From Embleya scabrispora (GTDB taxonomy: Bacteria; Actinomycetota; Actinomycetes; Streptomycetales; Streptomycetaceae): 64,000 nucleotides of DNA. Made by a program: the position numbers and the translations under genes. Shown here one piece after another: positions 60,958-64,000 of this stretch. The DNA is taken from NCBI RefSeq assembly GCF_002024165.1, contig NZ_MWQN01000005.1, positions 248,001 through 312,000 of the forward strand, written 5' to 3'. The notes under the pieces are model-generated. The model saw nothing but the letters and a program-made list of their open reading frames with translations. It ran no database searches and was not told where the DNA came from. Each line of letters starts with the position of its first letter. Positions within the stretch are counted from its first letter, which is position 1.

Positions 60958-61613
60958 CGACCCCCACGGAAATACTGGGCTTCGAACCGATCACCCGCGT
61001 CAGCGCCGAACAGGCCCGCGAAACACTCAAATGGTGGGACCCGAACGTCGTCAACGCCGAACGCCACGAAGTCGCCGCAGCCCTGCGCCGACTCAACTCC
61101 GTACTCCTCGCCGCAGACCCGACTACACAGACAGACACCATCCACGCGATGAGGCTCATCACGGAGATGCTCTGCGAACGAGCCGCGCTGCTCCCACGCG
61201 CCTCCGCATCGACCACGCCAGGCCCCGGCGAACGCTGCCCGGTCGGCGGATGGTCCAACGCAATATCGAGCCCCCTGCTCTTCTCCGTCGACAACGGCTG
61301 CGTGCGAGCCGACGGAAACTTCCTCGGATCACAGGAGGGCGTCACCGGACGCGCCCACGGCGGATCCATCGCCGCAAGCTTCGACGCCGTCATATCCGCC
61401 GGCCAGATCCACCTGGGATGGTTCGGATACACCCGACGCCTGACCGTGGAATACCTCGCTCCCGTCCCCCTGGGCCGGCGAGTCAACTTCCACGTCGCCG
61501 TCCGCGACATCGCCCAGGACGACCGCTCGGCCGTTCTCCACGCACACCTGCGCTCGGACGACCGCCTCCTGGCGCAGGCCACCGCAGACATCGTGCGTTC
61601 CGGACGATGGTGA
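60954..61613 (+). CDS. Hotdog-fold thioesterase-like protein (PaaI/4HBT type)
   Basis: 219 aa. The C-terminal ~120 residues form a hotdog domain: GVTGRAHGGSIAASFDAVIS (the HGG motif of acyl-CoA thioesterases), RRLTVEYLAPVPLGRRVNFH, AHLRSDDRLLAQATADIV. The first ~90 residues are a helical extension. GTG 60954 overlaps the preceding stop and the stop overlaps the next start. Acyl-CoA or acyl-carrier substrate unknown. Confidence 0.8.
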   Translation: MTTPTEILGFEPITRVSAEQARETLKWWDPNVVNAERHEVAAALRRLNSVLLAADPTTQTDTIHAMRLITEMLCERAALLPRASASTTPGPGERCPVGGWSNAISSPLLFSVDNGCVRADGNFLGSQEGVTGRAHGGSIAASFDAVISAGQIHLGWFGYTRRLTVEYLAPVPLGRRVNFHVAVRDIAQDDRSAVLHAHLRSDDRLLAQATADIVRSGRW

Positions 61614-62326
61614 CGAGAACAGGCCCCAACGAGGACCCGACCCCACCGAGACATCGCCTGGTTCGCCACATCGCAACCACGCTGCGCACGCCCGTGAGAC
61701 GGAACTCACGATGGCGAGCCCCCCACGATCGATCCCTGACCGCGATCCCCCTGGAGCGCTGCGAGAACGAGCCGTTCTTGCGCCGAATCGACGCCCTGGC
61801 CGCCGGCGTGGCTTCGCCGGCCGCCCGGCTCGGCCTGGTCCTCACCGCGATCGCACTCGTCCCCCTGGCGACCGGCCGTACCGTCGTCAGCGGGTGGATC
61901 GCCGCAGGTTGCGCCTTCACCGTTGCCGCGGCCGCGACCGTCGTTCGCTGGCGATGCGAAGCCCACCGTGGCGTCAGATGGGTCCCTACGGACACCGTCG
62001 AGTCCCTGACAGCCCTCACAGACCTCTACGACGCAGTGCTCGACGTCGGCGATGGTTTGGACCCCGACAACGCACAGGAGACACGGACCCGAGTCCGAGC
62101 GGCCCTGTCCGCGGGGCTTTCCGCGACTCGAATGATCCGAGCCCATCGAGAACGAGGTGACACGGCGGGAGCCGACCAGGCGCGCCGAGATCTCGACATG
62201 GCCGTGAAGGACGCCGAATCCGTGTGGCTGAGGTGCGCCGAACTCATCGCGACGGCGCCACCCGCAGAGCAACCTACCCCCCACCCGCCCCATTCGGGAC
62301 GGCTCCAGGACAACGTCGATCGATAG
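61607..62326 (+). CDS. Membrane protein with two transmembrane helices
   Basis: 239 aa. ATG 61607 and GTG 61610 are adjacent, both overlapping the thioesterase stop. Two hydrophobic helices (ARLGLVLTAIALVPLATG and SGWIAAGCAFTVAAAATVV) around residues 65-105, then a long soluble helical region. No family recognised. Third gene of the operon. Confidence 0.65.
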   Translation: MVTRTGPNEDPTPPRHRLVRHIATTLRTPVRRNSRWRAPHDRSLTAIPLERCENEPFLRRIDALAAGVASPAARLGLVLTAIALVPLATGRTVVSGWIAAGCAFTVAAAATVVRWRCEAHRGVRWVPTDTVESLTALTDLYDAVLDVGDGLDPDNAQETRTRVRAALSAGLSATRMIRAHRERGDTAGADQARRDLDMAVKDAESVWLRCAELIATAPPAEQPTPHPPHSGRLQDNVDR

Positions 62327-62642
62327 GGAGAATCGTCAGCCCCCCGCAGGTGGGAGCGTCAATGCGACACCGGTGGGCGCAGATCCGTCGAGATGATGCC
62401 GATGTTCGCGCTCGCCATCGGATCAGTCGAGCGCGGTCGGCACACCACGGCTCGATACGCGGCGGCCCACGAGGCGGGGAGGCAGCGAGGTAACTGCCCG
62501 GACTTGTGCGGCATCGGATTTGGTGATGTCGTGCCCTGTCTTCCCGCCCCGGTAGCGGCTCCCCGCCCGCCGACATCGGCGTGCCCGGAGAGAAAGCGCC
62601 GTTGGGCCGCCTTCGCCCGCCGTGCTCTGGCATAGTCGGGCC
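62327..62642. other. Intergenic, no gene seen
   Basis: About 315 bp with no supported gene. It should include the promoter of the following two-gene unit. Confidence 0.5.
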
Positions 62643-63104
62643 ATGGATCCCGAACTGGTCGCCTTAGCCTCGGCGGGCGGAACAGCATTGGCCGGCGTGA
62701 TGGCCACCGACTCCTGGAACGCGGCACGGCAGATGGTGGCGCGGCTATTCTCGCGCCAGGGTCAGGACCGTGAAGCGGCGATCGAATCGCAACTCGACGG
62801 CAATCAGGCATTGGTCCTTGGTGCCGAGGACCCGGACCGGGCCCGCGCCGACCTGGCCCCGTTGTGGGAGACGGAGTTGTCCGCCCTGCTCGCGGCCCAC
62901 CCGGAGGCCGAGGCCGATCTGCGTCGTCTGGTGGACCAACTCCAGGCCGCTTCGAGGAAATCCGGCCGGGCGTGGATGCAGACCAACACAGCCCGCGATA
63001 ATTCCCGCCTATTCGCCGCGCAGGGCGGCAACGTCGTGGTACACGGAGCCGAGTCGCCGCAGCGCGAGCGATCGCCAACCGACGAGCCGGACGTCGGGCG
63101 GTGA
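62643..63104 (+). CDS. Small conserved-looking partner of the downstream P-loop protein
   Basis: 153 aa from ATG 62643. It opens PELVALASAGGTALAGVMAT with a short hydrophobic stretch, then a helical middle (LDGNQALVLGAEDPDRARAD, AHPEAEADLRRLVDQLQAA) and ends with GGNVVVHGAESP. This organisation is seen in front of NTPase/TPR proteins in Streptomyces. The stop overlaps the next gene (GTGA). Confidence 0.65.
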   Translation: MDPELVALASAGGTALAGVMATDSWNAARQMVARLFSRQGQDREAAIESQLDGNQALVLGAEDPDRARADLAPLWETELSALLAAHPEAEADLRRLVDQLQAASRKSGRAWMQTNTARDNSRLFAAQGGNVVVHGAESPQRERSPTDEPDVGR

Positions 63105-64000
63105 GCGCTCCCGGGAAGACGCCCGGGCCGCGACAGGAAGTGCACGCCGTGGACGGATTCGCCTACGGCGTCATCGGCGCGGACCTGCACGTGCTCCCGG
63201 ATCGCGGGCCGGTCTACCTGCTGTACCGGCACCGGCCGGAATCCCGGACGTCCGACCCCGCGTGGCTGATGCTTCAGCCCAGCCGGCTGCTCGACGCCCG
63301 GCACACGGTGGTCGGCTTCACCGGCCGACAACGCGAACTCGACGAACTGTCCGGGTGGCGAGACGGTTCGTCCTCCCGGATCTCCGCCTGTTGGCTGCAC
63401 GCTCCGGGCGGGCAGGGCAAGACCCGGCTGGCGGAGGAGTTCGCCCGCCTCAGCGGCGAGGCCGGCTGGCGGGTGGTCACGGCAGCGCAGGGCCTCGGCG
63501 TGGTGCATCCTCGGCCGGGCAGTCAGGATCTCCGCCCGGACGGCTCGTCCGGTGTTCTCCTGGTGGTGGACTATGCCGACCGATGGCCGGTCTCGCACCT
63601 GACCTGGTTGTTCAGCAACGCCCTGCTCCACCACGAGATACCGACCCGGGTGTTGTTGATCGCGCGCTCCGCACACGGCTGGCCTGCGGTTCGCGCTGCG
63701 CTCGCCGCAGTCGGGGCGGAACTCGGCGATCGGCACCTGGCCCCCTTGCCGGACGATTCAGCGGCCCGACACCACATGTTCCGGGCCGCCCGAGACGCCT
63801 TCGCCGAACGCTACGGCGTCGACCCCCGCCGCGTACCGTACCCGGATCGGCTGGACGGATCGGACTTCGGCCTGACCCTGGCGCTGCACATGGCGGCCCT
63901 GGTGGCGGTCGACGCGGTGGTGCGGGACGCTCGCCCGCCCGAGGATCTGGCCGGCATGTCCGCGTATCTGCTCGATCGCGAACTCGGGCACTGGCGCGCG
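63101..64000 (+). CDS. P-loop NTPase, probable STAND type (3' end outside window)
   Basis: First 300 codons only. ACWLHAPGGQGKTRLAEEFA holds the P-loop (about residues 103-110), GVLLVVDYADRWPVSHL a Walker-B-like acidic strand, and TRVLLIARSAHGWPAVRAAL a sensor strand. This is the order of a STAND/NACHT-like ATPase, usually followed by TPR or other repeats. GTG 63101 overlaps the upstream stop. The C-terminal effector or repeat region cannot be seen. Confidence 0.7.
   Translation, partial: MSAPGKTPGPRQEVHAVDGFAYGVIGADLHVLPDRGPVYLLYRHRPESRTSDPAWLMLQPSRLLDARHTVVGFTGRQRELDELSGWRDGSSSRISACWLHAPGGQGKTRLAEEFARLSGEAGWRVVTAAQGLGVVHPRPGSQDLRPDGSSGVLLVVDYADRWPVSHLTWLFSNALLHHEIPTRVLLIARSAHGWPAVRAALAAVGAELGDRHLAPLPDDSAARHHMFRAARDAFAERYGVDPRRVPYPDRLDGSDFGLTLALHMAALVAVDAVVRDARPPEDLAGMSAYLLDRELGHWRA

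Noticed and set aside
1-64000. tRNA/rRNA genes, CRISPR arrays, intact insertion sequences, attachment sites
   Set aside because: Looked for T-loop signatures, regular short repeats and transposase motifs; none found by eye.

Overview
The window is chromosomal DNA from a very high-GC filamentous actinomycete, most likely a Streptomycetaceae member (Streptomyces, Kitasatospora or Embleya type). The basis is strong G/C bias at third codon positions, many GTG starts, dense ATGA/GTGA stop-start overlaps, and lineage-typical families: a complete conservon with its P450 pair, XRE (DUF5753)/DUF397 pairs, DUF574-type methyltransferase, Lsr2, and TPR regulators. I saw no tRNA, rRNA, CRISPR or intact transposon. 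The content is accessory rather than housekeeping.

0-16 kb is regulator-rich and duplicated. An ABC half-exporter, a MazG-like protein and a TPR protein are followed by two copies of a two-gene module (TPR regulator overlapping a phosphotransferase by ATGA). Then come a frameshifted XRE gene with its DUF397 partner, a truncated regulator, a full regulator coupled to a NUDIX hydrolase, and an aldo/keto-reductase-like protein that lacks two catalytic residues. A decayed copy of that reductase lies at 7.7-7.8 kb. Two copies of an inverted-repeat element (about 170 bp) lie upstream of the TPR gene and of the reductase gene.

16-28 kb holds a conservon (cvnABCD plus two P450s; the first lacks the EXXR arginine and the second has no canonical start codon in reach). 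After it come a kinase and pseudokinase pair, a DUF574 methyltransferase, an endo/exonuclease/phosphatase-family protein, and an XRE/DUF397 pair next to a duplicated AT-rich 11-mer.

28-40 kb looks like an unusual RiPP-type cluster, all on the + strand. It has an HATPase protein, three tandem paralogs of an unknown family ending in CxCGR...EH, a cytidylate-kinase-like protein, a full-length LanB dehydratase whose elimination domain has lost its usual signature residues, a small double-helix regulator, a PP2C-like protein, an MFS exporter and an orphan DUF397 protein. No LanC or convincing precursor was found. A GH15 glycosidase follows.

42-54 kb contains a DEAD/DEAH helicase with helicase-associated repeats, Lsr2, and a HEAT-repeat protein. 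It also holds a compact two-gene candidate RiPP system: a 46-aa Pro/Asp-rich peptide overlapping a PIMT-like methyltransferase. A third phosphotransferase of the kinase family, decayed sequence and an unknown protein follow.

54-60.4 kb, minus strand, is a tightly overlapped operon: MoxR-type AAA ATPase (split by a one-base frameshift), VWA/HEXXH protein, 75-aa protein, 383-aa unknown protein and an SF1 helicase, ending in an 18-bp-stem terminator. It has the look of a conflict/defence system. Divergent from it, 60.6-62.3 kb carries a hotdog-thioesterase operon. The window ends inside a P-loop NTPase gene preceded by a small partner gene.
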